Origin: Hyphomicrobiales bacterium | GTDB taxonomy: Bacteria; Pseudomonadota; Alphaproteobacteria; Rhizobiales; Xanthobacteraceae | Length of the DNA: 64,000 nucleotides | Direction of reading: 5' to 3' | NCBI GenBank assembly: GCA_021730985.1 | Contig: JAKFYI010000012.1 | Location: 62,001-126,000, forward strand | Shown: positions 54,757-64,000 of the stretch, in pieces | How positions within the stretch are numbered: position 1 is the stretch's first letter | Layout: each line of letters begins with the position of its first letter | The notes under the pieces: model-generated | Told to the model about the DNA's origin: nothing | Database searches by the model: none | The model's input: the letters and a program-made list of their open reading frames with translations, nothing else | Program-made: the position numbers and the translations under genes

Positions 54757-56267
54757 TGGCGAGCTGGCCCATTCTTTCCGTCACCACATTCCTGCCGCTC
54801 GCGGGCGTGCTGTTCATTCTGGCGCTGCGCGGCGAGGACGAGGCTGCCAAGCGCAACGCGCGCTGGGTCGCGCTGTGGACCACCGCCGTCACGTTTGCGG
54901 TGTCGCTGGTCATGCTGTCGCGCTTCGACGCGACCACGGCCGAATTCCAGTTCGTCGAGAAAATGGCGTGGCTCGGCAATTTCGGCACCTACCACATGGG
55001 CGTGGACGGCATTTCCCTGCCGCTGGTGATCCTCACCACCGCGATCATGCCGCTCTGTATCGTGGCAAGCTGGCTGTCGGTCCAGGTGCGCGTCAAGGAG
55101 TACATGATCGCGTTCCTGGTGCTGGAAACGCTGATGATCGGCACGTTCTCGGCGCTCGACCTTGTGCTGTTCTATCTGTTCTTCGAGGGCGGCCTGATCC
55201 CGATGTTCCTGATCATCGGCGTGTGGGGCGGCCCGCGCCGGGTGTACGCCAGCTTCAAATTCTTCCTCTACACGCTTGCCGGTTCGGTGCTGATGCTGCT
55301 CGCCATCATGGCGATGTACTGGCAGTCCGGTACGACCGACATCACCGTGCTGCTGCGGCATGCGTTCCCGCGCGAGATGCAGCCGTGGCTGTGGTTTGCG
55401 TTCTTTGCCTCGTTCGCGGTGAAGATGCCGATGTGGCCGGTCCACACCTGGCTGCCGGACGCCCACGTCGAGGCGCCGACGGCGGGATCCGTCATCCTCG
55501 CCGCAATCCTTTTGAAGATGGGCGGCTACGGCTTCCTGCGGTTCTCGCTGCCGATGTTCCCGATCGCGTCAAACGAGTTCGCCATGCTGGTGTTCGCGCT
55601 GTCGGTCATCGCCATCGTCTACACATCGCTGGTTGCGATCGTGCAGGAGGACATGAAGAAGCTGATTGCCTATTCGTCGGTCGCGCACATGGGCTTTGTC
55701 ACCATGGGCATCTTTGCCGCGACCGCGCAGGGCGTGGCGGGCGGCATATTCCAGATGATCTCGCACGGTGTGGTTTCGGCCGCGCTGTTCCTGTGCGTCG
55801 GCGTCGTCTACGACCGCATGCACAGCCGCGAGATCGCGACCTATGGCGGCCTGGTCAACCGCATGCCTGTGTATGCCGCGGTGTTCTTGCTATTCACAAT
55901 GGCGAACGTCGGACTGCCGGGCACATCCGGTTTCGTCGGCGAATTTCTGACTTTGCTCGGCACCTTCAAGGTCAACATCGTGGTGGCGTCGCTGGCGACG
56001 CTCGGCGTGATCTTCTCGGCCTGCTACGCACTGTGGCTTTATCGAAAGGTCGTGCTGGGCAAGCTTGAGAAGCCCGCGCTCGCCAACATCAGCGACATGA
56101 GCTGGCGCGAGATCGCGGTGTTCGCTCCGCTGATCGTGCTGACCATCCTGTTCGGCGTCTATCCGAAACCGGTGCTCGACATTTCGGCCGCGTCGGTGAC
56201 GGCGCTGCTGCAGAACTATCATGCCGCGCTCGGAGCGGCCGCGAAAACCGCCGCGCTGGTGCATTGA
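54756..56267 (+). CDS. nuoM: NADH-quinone oxidoreductase subunit M
   Basis: [57 protein letters not shown]. Confidence 0.98.
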   Translation: MASWPILSVTTFLPLAGVLFILALRGEDEAAKRNARWVALWTTAVTFAVSLVMLSRFDATTAEFQFVEKMAWLGNFGTYHMGVDGISLPLVILTTAIMPLCIVASWLSVQVRVKEYMIAFLVLETLMIGTFSALDLVLFYLFFEGGLIPMFLIIGVWGGPRRVYASFKFFLYTLAGSVLMLLAIMAMYWQSGTTDITVLLRHAFPREMQPWLWFAFFASFAVKMPMWPVHTWLPDAHVEAPTAGSVILAAILLKMGGYGFLRFSLPMFPIASNEFAMLVFALSVIAIVYTSLVAIVQEDMKKLIAYSSVAHMGFVTMGIFAATAQGVAGGIFQMISHGVVSAALFLCVGVVYDRMHSREIATYGGLVNRMPVYAAVFLLFTMANVGLPGTSGFVGEFLTLLGTFKVNIVVASLATLGVIFSACYALWLYRKVVLGKLEKPALANISDMSWREIAVFAPLIVLTILFGVYPKPVLDISAASVTALLQNYHAALGAAAKTAALVH

Positions 56268-57694
56268 TGACCGCCGCCACATACCTCCCGCTCTATCCGG
56301 CCATCCCGGAAATCGTCCTCGCGATCGGCGCGATGGCGCTGCTGATGCTCGGGGCCTATCGGGAAAACAGCACGCAGGTCGTCAACCTGGGCGCCGTGAT
56401 GCTGCTGATCGCAGCGGCCTTGATCGTGCACTGGCTGCCGAACGGCGTCACGTTCGGTGGCAGCTTCGTGGTCGATGGCTTTGCGCGCTTTCTCAAGGTG
56501 CTGGCCTTCCTGGCCTCGGCGGTGGCGATCGTGATGTCGCTGCACTACCAGGCGGCCGAGAAGCAGCGGATGTTCGAGTATTCGATCCTGATCCTGCTGT
56601 CGGCGGTCGGCATGGGGATGATGATCTCCGCCGCCGATCTGATCGCGCTGTACCTCGGGCTCGAACTGATGAGCCTTGCCCTCTACGTGGTCGCGGCATC
56701 GAACCGCGACTCCGTGCGCTCGACCGAGGCGGGCCTCAAGTATTTCGTGCTCGGCGCGCTATCGTCGGGAATGCTGCTCTACGGCTGCTCTCTGATCTAT
56801 GGCTTCACCGGCACCGTGGCGTTCACCGGCATCGCCAAGGCGACGCAGGGCGGGGCAGGGATCGGGCTGATCTTCGGTCTGGTGTTCGTGTTCGCAGGCC
56901 TTTGCTTCAAGGTCTCGGCAGTGCCGTTCCACATGTGGACGCCGGACGTCTACGAGGGCGCGCCGACGCCGGTCACGGCGTTCTTTGCGGCCGCGCCTAA
57001 GATCGCGGCCATTGCCCTGTTCATGCGGCTCGCGATCGGAGCATTCCCAGGCATCGTCCCGCAATGGCAGCAGATTCTGGTGTTCGTCGCCATCGCGTCG
57101 ATGACGCTCGGTGCTTTCGCCGCGATCGGGCAGCACAACATCAAGCGGCTGATGGCGTATTCCTCGATCGGTCACATGGGCTTCGCGCTGGTCGGGCTTG
57201 CGGCCGGGACCGCGGAAGGCGTCCAGGGCGTGCTGATTTATATGGCGATCTATCTTGCAATGACGCTCGGCACCTTCTGCTGCATCCTGGCGATGCGGCG
57301 CGCAGGCGGTGCGGTCGAGAACATCTCCGACCTCGCGGGCCTGTCGCGCACCAATCCCGCGCTGGCGTTTTTCCTCGCGCTGTTGCTGTTCTCGCTGGCC
57401 GGCATCCCGCCGCTCGCCGGCTTCTTTGCGAAGTACTACGTGTTCCTCGCCGCCATGCAGGCCGGGATGTTCACGCTGGCCGTGATCGGCGTGCTGGCCA
57501 GCGTGGTCGGCGCCTTCTACTACCTGATGATCATCAAGACGATGTACTTCGACGAACCGGCCGAGGGCTTCGTGCCGATGCCGGGCGAACTCAAGGCGGT
57601 GCTGGGCGTCACCGGCCTTTTTAATCTGCTGTACTTCATCTATCCCGCGCCGCTGCTGCAAGCCGCGAGCGCTGCCGCCAAATCGCTATTCTGA
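56267..57694 (+). CDS. nuoN: NADH-quinone oxidoreductase subunit N
   Basis: [54 protein letters not shown]. Confidence 0.98.
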   Translation: MTAATYLPLYPAIPEIVLAIGAMALLMLGAYRENSTQVVNLGAVMLLIAAALIVHWLPNGVTFGGSFVVDGFARFLKVLAFLASAVAIVMSLHYQAAEKQRMFEYSILILLSAVGMGMMISAADLIALYLGLELMSLALYVVAASNRDSVRSTEAGLKYFVLGALSSGMLLYGCSLIYGFTGTVAFTGIAKATQGGAGIGLIFGLVFVFAGLCFKVSAVPFHMWTPDVYEGAPTPVTAFFAAAPKIAAIALFMRLAIGAFPGIVPQWQQILVFVAIASMTLGAFAAIGQHNIKRLMAYSSIGHMGFALVGLAAGTAEGVQGVLIYMAIYLAMTLGTFCCILAMRRAGGAVENISDLAGLSRTNPALAFFLALLLFSLAGIPPLAGFFAKYYVFLAAMQAGMFTLAVIGVLASVVGAFYYLMIIKTMYFDEPAEGFVPMPGELKAVLGVTGLFNLLYFIYPAPLLQAASAAAKSLF

Positions 57695-58437
57695 TGGCAT
57701 CCGCTCCCGCTGACGTGCGGGTGATCGCTCACGACACGATCGGCTCAACCAATGCCGACGCGCTGGAGCGCGCGCGAGCAGGCGAAGTTGGACCGCTCTG
57801 GGTCACGGCCAAACGGCAGACCGCTGGGCGCGGGCGCCGGGGGCGCACCTGGGTGTCCGAGCCGGGCAATCTCTACGCAACGCTGTTGCTGACCGATGCG
57901 GCGCCGCCCGAACGGGCGGCAGAGCTGTCGTTCGTCACGGCGCTCGCGGTTCACGATGCGGTGGGCTCTCGCATCCCAGGTCTTGCGCGGCGGTTGGCCC
58001 TGAAATGGCCGAACGACTGCCTGATCGACGGTTGCAAGTTTGCGGGCATCCTGATCGAGGGCGAAGGGCGCGCGCTCGCCATTGGGATCGGCGTCAACTG
58101 CGCGCATCACCCGGCAGGCACCACGTTTCCTGCGACCGACCTTGCCGCCGCTGGCGTCCGCGCCACGCCCGGCACCGTATTCGAGGCGCTCGCCCAGGCC
58201 ACGATCGGGCGTATCGTGCAATGGAACCGCGGCGCAGGCTTTGCCGTCATTCGGGACGAATGGCTCCGGCGTGCCTTTGGCGTCGGCAAGACCATCCGGA
58301 TCGCGATGCCGGAGGGCGAACGTGAAGGCCGTTTCGAGACCATCGACGACACCGGCCGGCTGGTGCTGCGGCGCGCCGACGGCACAATTGAAACCGTGAC
58401 CGCGGGCGACGTCATGCCCGCGCTGGTAAAGGGTTAA
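57694..58437 (+). CDS. birA: biotin--[acetyl-CoA-carboxylase] ligase
   Basis: STNADALERARAGEVGPLWVTAKRQTAGRGRRGRTWVSEPGNLYATLLL; KWPNDCLIDGCKFAGILIEGEG. Confidence 0.93.
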   Translation: MASAPADVRVIAHDTIGSTNADALERARAGEVGPLWVTAKRQTAGRGRRGRTWVSEPGNLYATLLLTDAAPPERAAELSFVTALAVHDAVGSRIPGLARRLALKWPNDCLIDGCKFAGILIEGEGRALAIGIGVNCAHHPAGTTFPATDLAAAGVRATPGTVFEALAQATIGRIVQWNRGAGFAVIRDEWLRRAFGVGKTIRIAMPEGEREGRFETIDDTGRLVLRRADGTIETVTAGDVMPALVKG

Positions 58438-58441
58438 AGTT

Positions 58442-60109
58442 ATGGCCGCACAAGGCGAGCTTGTGTTTGCGCCGCTCGGCGGCGTCGGCGAGATCGGCAT
58501 GAACCTGTCGCTCTACGGATTGGGCGAACCGAACCGCCGCACCTGGCTGATCGTCGACGTCGGCGTGTCGTTCGCCAATGAAGATCACCTGCCAGGCATC
58601 GAGCTGGTGTTCCCCGACATCAAGTTTCTGGTCGCGGAGCGGCGCAACATCGCTGGCATCATCCTCACCCATGCGCACGAGGACCACTACGGCGCGATGC
58701 TCGACCTATGGCCGAAGCTGCGCGTACCGGTTTATGCCACGCCGTTCACCTCGGCGCTGCTCACCGCCAAGCGGCTCGGCGAGTACGGCGCGCCCGAAAT
58801 CCCGATCACTGAGGTGGCGCTTGGCTCGCGCTTCGACATCGGGCCGTTCGACATCGAGCTTTGCTCGGTCGCGCATTCGATCCCGGAATCTAACGCGCTG
58901 ATCATCCGCACCCCGCATGGCACCGTTCTGCACACTGGCGACTGGAAGCTCGATGCAACGCCGGTGATCGGCCCGCCGACCGATGAGGCGAAACTTCGCG
59001 CGCTGGGCGAAGCGGGCTGCCTGGCGCTGATTGGAGACTCCACCAATGCGGTTCGCGAAGGCCGCTCTCCGTCGGAATCCGACGTGGCGCGCACGATCGC
59101 GGAACTGATCGCACAGGCGCCCGGTCGCGTCGCCGTCACCACCTTCGCGTCCAACGTGGCGCGAATCCGCGCCGTGGCGGACGCGGCCAAGGCCGCCGGC
59201 CGCGAGGTCGTGGTGGTCGGCCGCGCCATGGAGCGGGTCAACCAGGTTGCGCGCGAGACCGGCTATCTCGACGGCGTTCAGGAATTCCGCGGCATGGACG
59301 TTTACGGCCATCTGCCGAACGACAAGGTGGTGGCGCTGTGCACCGGCAGCCAGGGCGAGCCGCGCGCCGCGCTGGCCCGAATCGCCAAAGACGAGCATCC
59401 CGAGGTCACGCTGACCAGCGGCGACACGGTGATCTTCTCGTCGCGGCCGATCCCCGGCAACGAGAAGTCGATTTCCACCGTGATCAACGGCCTGATCGAC
59501 CAGGGCGTGCGCGTCATCACCGACCGGACGCATCTGGTTCACGTTTCCGGCCATCCGCGGCAGGAGGAACTCGCCGAGATGATCGGATGGGTGAAACCGC
59601 AGCTCCTCATTCCCGTGCATGGCGAGGCACTGCATCTCAACGAACACGCCAACCTGGCGCGGCGCCTCGGCATTAAAGTTGGAATGTGCCGCAACGGCGA
59701 CCTCGTAAAGCTCGCGCCGGGCGATCCCGGTATCATCGACGAAATTCCGGCGGGGCGGCTTTACAAGGACGGCAACCTGCTGGTGGATGCGCAAGCGCGC
59801 ACCATTGCCGACCGCAAGCGGTTGAGCATTTCCGGCATCGTGTCGGTGGCGCTGGCACTGACCGACAAGGGTCAGCTCGCCGCCGATCCCGAAATCGAGA
59901 TGGTGGGCGTGCCGGAGACCACAGCCAGCGGTGAATCGATGCTGGAGATCGCGCTCGATGCGATCGCCGACACGGTCGATAACCTGCCCAAAGCGCGCCG
60001 CCGCGACCCGGACTCGATCGGCGAGGCGGTGCGCCGGAGCGTGCGGGCCGCGATCGCTCAGCAGTGGGGCAAGAAGCCCCTGGTTCAGGTCCACTTGTTG
60101 CTTGTGTGA
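58442..60109 (+). CDS. rnj: ribonuclease J
   Basis: LGGVGEIGMNLSLYGLG, ILTHAHEDHYGAMLDLWP, VHVSGHPRQEELAEMIGWVKPQLLIPVHGE. Confidence 0.95.
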   Translation: MAAQGELVFAPLGGVGEIGMNLSLYGLGEPNRRTWLIVDVGVSFANEDHLPGIELVFPDIKFLVAERRNIAGIILTHAHEDHYGAMLDLWPKLRVPVYATPFTSALLTAKRLGEYGAPEIPITEVALGSRFDIGPFDIELCSVAHSIPESNALIIRTPHGTVLHTGDWKLDATPVIGPPTDEAKLRALGEAGCLALIGDSTNAVREGRSPSESDVARTIAELIAQAPGRVAVTTFASNVARIRAVADAAKAAGREVVVVGRAMERVNQVARETGYLDGVQEFRGMDVYGHLPNDKVVALCTGSQGEPRAALARIAKDEHPEVTLTSGDTVIFSSRPIPGNEKSISTVINGLIDQGVRVITDRTHLVHVSGHPRQEELAEMIGWVKPQLLIPVHGEALHLNEHANLARRLGIKVGMCRNGDLVKLAPGDPGIIDEIPAGRLYKDGNLLVDAQARTIADRKRLSISGIVSVALALTDKGQLAADPEIEMVGVPETTASGESMLEIALDAIADTVDNLPKARRRDPDSIGEAVRRSVRAAIAQQWGKKPLVQVHLLLV

Positions 60110-60154
60110 CCCGAACGTTAAAATCATCATCGGTTGGAATGAAGGATTGCTGAT

Positions 60155-61153
60155 GTGACCGATTTGAAAATGACTCTGGCTTGCTGGAATTATGACCGCA
60201 CTCGCGCGCTGATGGACGGCAGCGTCAAGCCCGACGGCATCGAGCTGAGCTACCACACCTCGTTTCCAGCCGCGACTTTCCACCGCATGATGGGCAAGCA
60301 GGAGTTCGAGGCGTCAGAACTCGGCCTGACCTTCTATCTCGACACGCTGCACTGGGACGATCCGCCGTTCGTCGCCATTCCGGTCTATCCGATCCGGGTG
60401 TTCTCCCACTCGGCGATCTACATCAACACCAGCAAGGGTATCCGCGAGCCGAAAGACTTGATCGGCAAAAGGATCGGCGAGTTCTTTCTCTACGGGCATG
60501 ACGCCGGCACCTGGTCGAAGGGCATCCTGCAGGATCACTACGGCGTGCCGATCGACAGCTACGCCAACTACATCGGCGGCGTGGAACGGCCGACGCCGCC
60601 GCTGCCCTGGTACCAGGAGAAGCCGCCGGCGCACATCAAGGTGCAACACATCGGCACCGAAACCACGCTCGACAAGATGCTCGATGCCGGCGAGGTCGAT
60701 GCGCTGTTCTCGGCGCTGGTACCGCCGTCAATGGCGCGCGGATCGAAGAACATCCAGCGCCTGTTTCCGGATTTCGAGACGGTGGAGCGCGACTATTTCA
60801 AATCGACCGGCATCTTCCCGATCCAGCATGTGGTCGCGATCCGCAAAGACGTCTACAAGGCCAACCCGTGGGTCGCGACATCGCTGTACAAGGCCTTCAA
60901 CGACGCGCGCGACAAGGCCTACGAGACCTACAGGCATCAGGCCGAGAACATGCACCGCATGTTCATGATCCCCTGGATGACCCATCACATGCGGGAAATG
61001 CAGGATCTGCTGGGCGAGGACTGGTTTCCCTACGGTCTGAAGCGCAATTACAAGCCGCTCGACACATTCCTGCGCTATCACCACGAACAGGGGCTTTCCA
61101 AACGGCGCTTCAAGCCCGAAGAATTGTTCCTGCCGGAATTGCTCGATACCTGA
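60155..61153 (+). CDS. 4,5-dihydroxyphthalate decarboxylase / ABC substrate-binding-like protein
   Basis: LKMTLACWNYDRTRALMDGSVKPDGIELSYHTSFPAATFHRMMGKQEFEASELGLTFYL; GTG start. Confidence 0.75.
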   Translation: MTDLKMTLACWNYDRTRALMDGSVKPDGIELSYHTSFPAATFHRMMGKQEFEASELGLTFYLDTLHWDDPPFVAIPVYPIRVFSHSAIYINTSKGIREPKDLIGKRIGEFFLYGHDAGTWSKGILQDHYGVPIDSYANYIGGVERPTPPLPWYQEKPPAHIKVQHIGTETTLDKMLDAGEVDALFSALVPPSMARGSKNIQRLFPDFETVERDYFKSTGIFPIQHVVAIRKDVYKANPWVATSLYKAFNDARDKAYETYRHQAENMHRMFMIPWMTHHMREMQDLLGEDWFPYGLKRNYKPLDTFLRYHHEQGLSKRRFKPEELFLPELLDT

Positions 61154-61185
61154 TCCACACCCTGCCGGGCCGCTGGAGGAATGGC

Positions 61186-61590
61186 ATGATCGGACGGCTC
61201 AACCACGTCGCCCTCGCGGTGCGCGACATCAAGAAGGCGTCGGACCTCTATCGCAAGTCGCTTGGGGCGGAGGTATCCGCCGCTGTGCCGCAACCCGCGC
61301 ACGGTGTCACCACGGTGTTCATCACGTTGCCCAACACCAAGATCGAACTGCTGGAGCCACTCGGCGACAATTCGCCGATCGCCAAGTTCCTGGAGAAGAA
61401 CGCCGACGGCGGCATGCACCACGTTTGTTACGAGGTGGACGACATCATCGCGGCGCGGGACCGCCTCAAGGCGGAAGGCGCGCGTGTGCTTGGCGACGGC
61501 GAGCCCAAGATCGGCGCGCACGGCAAGCCTGTGCTGTTCCTGCACCCGAAGGACTTCTTCGGCACGCTGGTCGAACTGGAACAGGCTTGA
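61186..61590 (+). CDS. mce: methylmalonyl-CoA epimerase
   Basis: LNHVALAVRDIKKASDLYRKSLGAEVS...GGMHHVCYEVDDIIAARDRLKAEGARVLGDGEPKIGAHGKPVLFLHPKDFFGTLVELEQA. Confidence 0.95.
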   Translation: MIGRLNHVALAVRDIKKASDLYRKSLGAEVSAAVPQPAHGVTTVFITLPNTKIELLEPLGDNSPIAKFLEKNADGGMHHVCYEVDDIIAARDRLKAEGARVLGDGEPKIGAHGKPVLFLHPKDFFGTLVELEQA

Positions 61591-61856
61591 TGGCCACCTC
61601 GACCGCGATCGCCATCTATTTTCTGATCTGGTGGCTGACGCTGTTCGCGGTGCTGCCGTGGGGCGTGAAAGCTCAAGGTGAGGAGGATGCCGCGCCCGGT
61701 ACCGATCCCGGCGCCCCGCGCGTGCCTCATCTCAAGGCCAAGCTGGCCTGGACCACGGTGGTGGCCAGCGTGATTTTCGCGATCGTCGCAGTCGTCTACG
61801 TTTACCGGCTGGTCACGCTTGACGGGCTGGCGGCGTGGATGGGCTTCCCGGCCTAG
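61590..61856 (+). CDS. DUF1467 family small membrane protein
   Basis: MATSTAIAIYFLIWWLTLFAVLPWGVKAQGE...PHLKAKLAWTTVVASVIFAIVAVVYVY; ATGA-type overlap with mce. Confidence 0.88.
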   Translation: MATSTAIAIYFLIWWLTLFAVLPWGVKAQGEEDAAPGTDPGAPRVPHLKAKLAWTTVVASVIFAIVAVVYVYRLVTLDGLAAWMGFPA

Positions 61857-62092
61857 CGGGGCAGCTTGCGCGGGGGCCTTGCGGGATATGGGGCGCGATA
61901 GGACGGGTTGGGAGCGCAGAAGCCACCGACCCCGGACACGGTTGCCCGGCACTGTTCCAGCGTCGTGAAACCGCAATTGGTGGCGCCGATGTCGTGGCCC
62001 ATGTTGGCGCACCAGGGATAGTCCTGCGCCGACGCCTTGTCGGTGGCGAACGCAGCCAGCAGAAGGCCGAGAGTCGCGAGCGCAATTCGCAT
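61853..62092 (-). CDS. DUF3551-like small exported Cys-containing protein
   Basis: MRIALATLGLLLAAFATDKASAQDYPWCANMGHDIGATNCGFTTLEQCRATVSGVGGFCAPNPSY. Confidence 0.75.
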   Translation of the reverse strand: MRIALATLGLLLAAFATDKASAQDYPWCANMGHDIGATNCGFTTLEQCRATVSGVGGFCAPNPSYRAPYPARPPRKLPR

Positions 62093-62192
62093 TGTGAAAC
62101 CTCCTGGTCGATCGCCCGCAGTTATGAACACCGGAGCGGTTTAGATGTTTCGGCCAGCGAAAACTAGGCGTGCGAAAGAATATGGAATTGGA

Positions 62193-62222
62193 AAAAAATG
62201 AGCAGGGCCAATGCCCTGCTCT
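62193..62222 (-). terminator. strong intrinsic terminator on the minus strand with no annotated upstream gene
   Basis: minus strand GAGCAGGGC-ATTG-GCCCTGCTC (9 bp perfect) followed by ATTTTTTT. Confidence 0.85.
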
Positions 62223-62357
62223 GGTCGGCGAAACCTGTTCCTTAGCCCTCGCGACCCGGTACGATCCTCGAGGCATGGGCGCAGTTGGCGCGCTTTGGAT
62301 TTTCTTCCCTAGACTCAGGCCGTAGCCGCCAACCACTGTCAGCCAGCTCCGCAACGC
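62193..62357 (-). ncRNA. candidate small RNA of unknown family (~165 nt)
   Basis: minus strand: ATGACA-N17-TAGATT promoter-like boxes (62392-62364), closing stem GGTTGGCG/CGCCGACC (62335-62328 with 62231-62224), terminator immediately after. Confidence 0.35.
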
Positions 62358-62548
62358 AGCGCAATCTAACCGGGTGTTTTGGTCTTGTCATTCATGCACC
62401 GCAGCAAAATGACCAGCTTGGCGGGCGCAAAGGCGGCGCGCGAGCCCGTCCATATCCCTCGGCCATGCCCTTGCCGCGCTTGTGTTTTCCCCTTTGATCC
62501 GGTTTCACTGCCGACGCATCCCGGGACGCCCCTCTTCAGAGACCAGCA

Positions 62549-63871
62549 ATGCGATTGACCCGATTTTTCCTGCCAATCCTGAAGGAGGCCCCCCGGGAGG
62601 CGGAGATCGTCTCGCACCGGCTCATGCTGCGCGCGGGCATGCTGCGGCAGCAGGCCGCCGGCATCTATTCGCTGCTGCCGCTGGGGCTGCGCGTCCTCAA
62701 CAAGGTCAACGCCATCGTGCGCGAGGAGCAGAACCGCGCCGGCGCCATCGAACTTCTCATGCCGACTGTTCAGCCGGCCGATCTGTGGCGCGAGAGCGGA
62801 CGCTACGACGACTACGGCAAAGAGATGCTGCGCATCCGGGACCGCCACGAGCGCGACATGCTCTATGGGCCGACCAACGAGGAAATGATCACCGAGATTT
62901 TCCGCGCTTACGTGCGCTCGTACAAGGATCTGCCGCTCAACCTCTATCACATCCAGCTCAAGTTCCGCGACGAGGTGCGGCCGCGCTTCGGGCTGATGCG
63001 CGGGCGTGAATTCTTGATGAAAGATGCGTACTCGTTCGACATCGACCAGGCGGGCGCTCAGCACTCCTACAACAGGATGTTCGTCGCGTACCTGCGCACC
63101 TTCGCGCGGCTGGGCCTGAAGTCGATTCCGATGGTGGCCGACACCGGCCCGATCGGCGGCAACCTGAGCCACGAGTTCATCATCCTGGCTTCCACCGGCG
63201 AGTCGGAGGTGTTCTGCCACAAGGACTATCTCGATTTCCCGGCGCCCGGCGCCGACGTAAATTTCGACGACCGGGCTGCGCTCCAGGGCGTTGTCGATAA
63301 ATGGACGTCGCTGTATTCGGCCACGTCCGAAAAGCACGACGCGGCGGCATTCGGCCAAATCCCCGCTGACAAGCAGGTGTCGGCGCGCGGCATTGAGGTC
63401 GGGCACATCTTCTATTTCGGTACCAAGTATTCCGAACCGATGAAGGCGGTGGTGGCTGGCCCGGACGGCGCCGACCATCCGGTTCACATGGGCTCCTACG
63501 GCATCGGCCCGACGCGGCTGGTCGCAGCCCTGATCGAGGCGAACCACGACGAGGCCGGCATCAAATGGCCGGAGGCCGTGGCCCCCTTCAAGGTCGCCAT
63601 CCTCAATCTCAAGCAGGGCGATGCGGCAACCGACGGCGCCTCGGAACGGCTCTATCGTGAGCTCACCGCCAAGGGCATCGACGTTCTGTACGACGATACC
63701 GAACAGAGGGCAGGCGGGAAATTCGCCACCGCCGACCTAATTGGTGTGCCCTGGCAAGTCCTGGTCGGCCCGAAGGGGCTCGGTGCCGGCACACTAGAGG
63801 TGAAGAAGCGTGCCGACGGCAGCCGGGAAAACCTCAGTCCCGAGGCCACGTTGGACCTACTGTCGCGATAA
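62549..63871 (+). CDS. proS: prolyl-tRNA synthetase (short alphaproteobacterial type)
   Basis: [79 protein letters not shown]. Confidence 0.96.
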   Translation: MRLTRFFLPILKEAPREAEIVSHRLMLRAGMLRQQAAGIYSLLPLGLRVLNKVNAIVREEQNRAGAIELLMPTVQPADLWRESGRYDDYGKEMLRIRDRHERDMLYGPTNEEMITEIFRAYVRSYKDLPLNLYHIQLKFRDEVRPRFGLMRGREFLMKDAYSFDIDQAGAQHSYNRMFVAYLRTFARLGLKSIPMVADTGPIGGNLSHEFIILASTGESEVFCHKDYLDFPAPGADVNFDDRAALQGVVDKWTSLYSATSEKHDAAAFGQIPADKQVSARGIEVGHIFYFGTKYSEPMKAVVAGPDGADHPVHMGSYGIGPTRLVAALIEANHDEAGIKWPEAVAPFKVAILNLKQGDAATDGASERLYRELTAKGIDVLYDDTEQRAGGKFATADLIGVPWQVLVGPKGLGAGTLEVKKRADGSRENLSPEATLDLLSR

Positions 63872-63954
63872 CCTGTGCGCTTCTCCCGCTTTGGGTGCCC
63901 GAGGCTGGCTTGAATCCGCCAGAATCGGATGAATTGGGTACCTAAAGGGGAATA

Positions 63955-64000
63955 ATGAGCGAGCCTGTCGGGACCCGTCCCTTTGCGCCATTCGAGTGGA
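63955..64000 (+). CDS. start of lipoprotein-releasing system permease (LolC/E-like), truncated by window end
   Basis: MSEPVGTRPFAPFEW..., position after proS; only 15 residues visible. Confidence 0.45.
   Translation, partial: MSEPVGTRPFAPFEW

Noticed and set aside
62285-62497. 70-aa + strand ORF upstream of proS
   Set aside because: No RBS or domain support, and it lies over the candidate minus-strand sRNA; not convincing as coding

Overview
This 64 kb GC-rich window looks like chromosome from an alphaproteobacterium of the Hyphomicrobiales (Bradyrhizobium/Rhodopseudomonas/Pseudolabrys-like, judged only from gene content and protein texture). Most of it is core genome. It holds rplM-rpsI, glnB-glnA, tig-clpP-clpX-lon-hupB, a full 14-subunit complex I operon (nuoA-N, 42.5-57.7 kb), birA, rnj, methylmalonyl-CoA epimerase, proS and the start of a lolC-like gene. 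There are three tRNAs: Leu-UAG, Val-UAC and Asp-GUC. Accessory parts include a Wzz/BY-kinase-like protein plus deacetylase, a scarred region at 5.4-7.2 kb with an IS5-type transposase remnant fused to a duplicated hydratase 3' end, a possible catabolic cluster at 31.8-36.3 kb, and a heavy-metal RND efflux cluster at 36.5-42.2 kb. No obvious defence or CRISPR system was found. The observations most worth checking are: a minus-strand intrinsic terminator with no gene behind it, next to a foldable ~165-nt region (candidate sRNA, ~62.2-62.36 kb); three non-nuo ORFs inside the nuo operon, including a 75-aa two-TM ORF; a His-rich insertion in NuoL; an 11-bp-phased repeat array upstream of tRNA-Leu; a fused RND adaptor with an internal signal-peptide-like segment; a chain-length/kinase protein with a degenerate P-loop; and a stand-alone E2-type acyltransferase beside a PH-like/LPLAT protein. 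All assignments come from reading the sequence; no database search was run.
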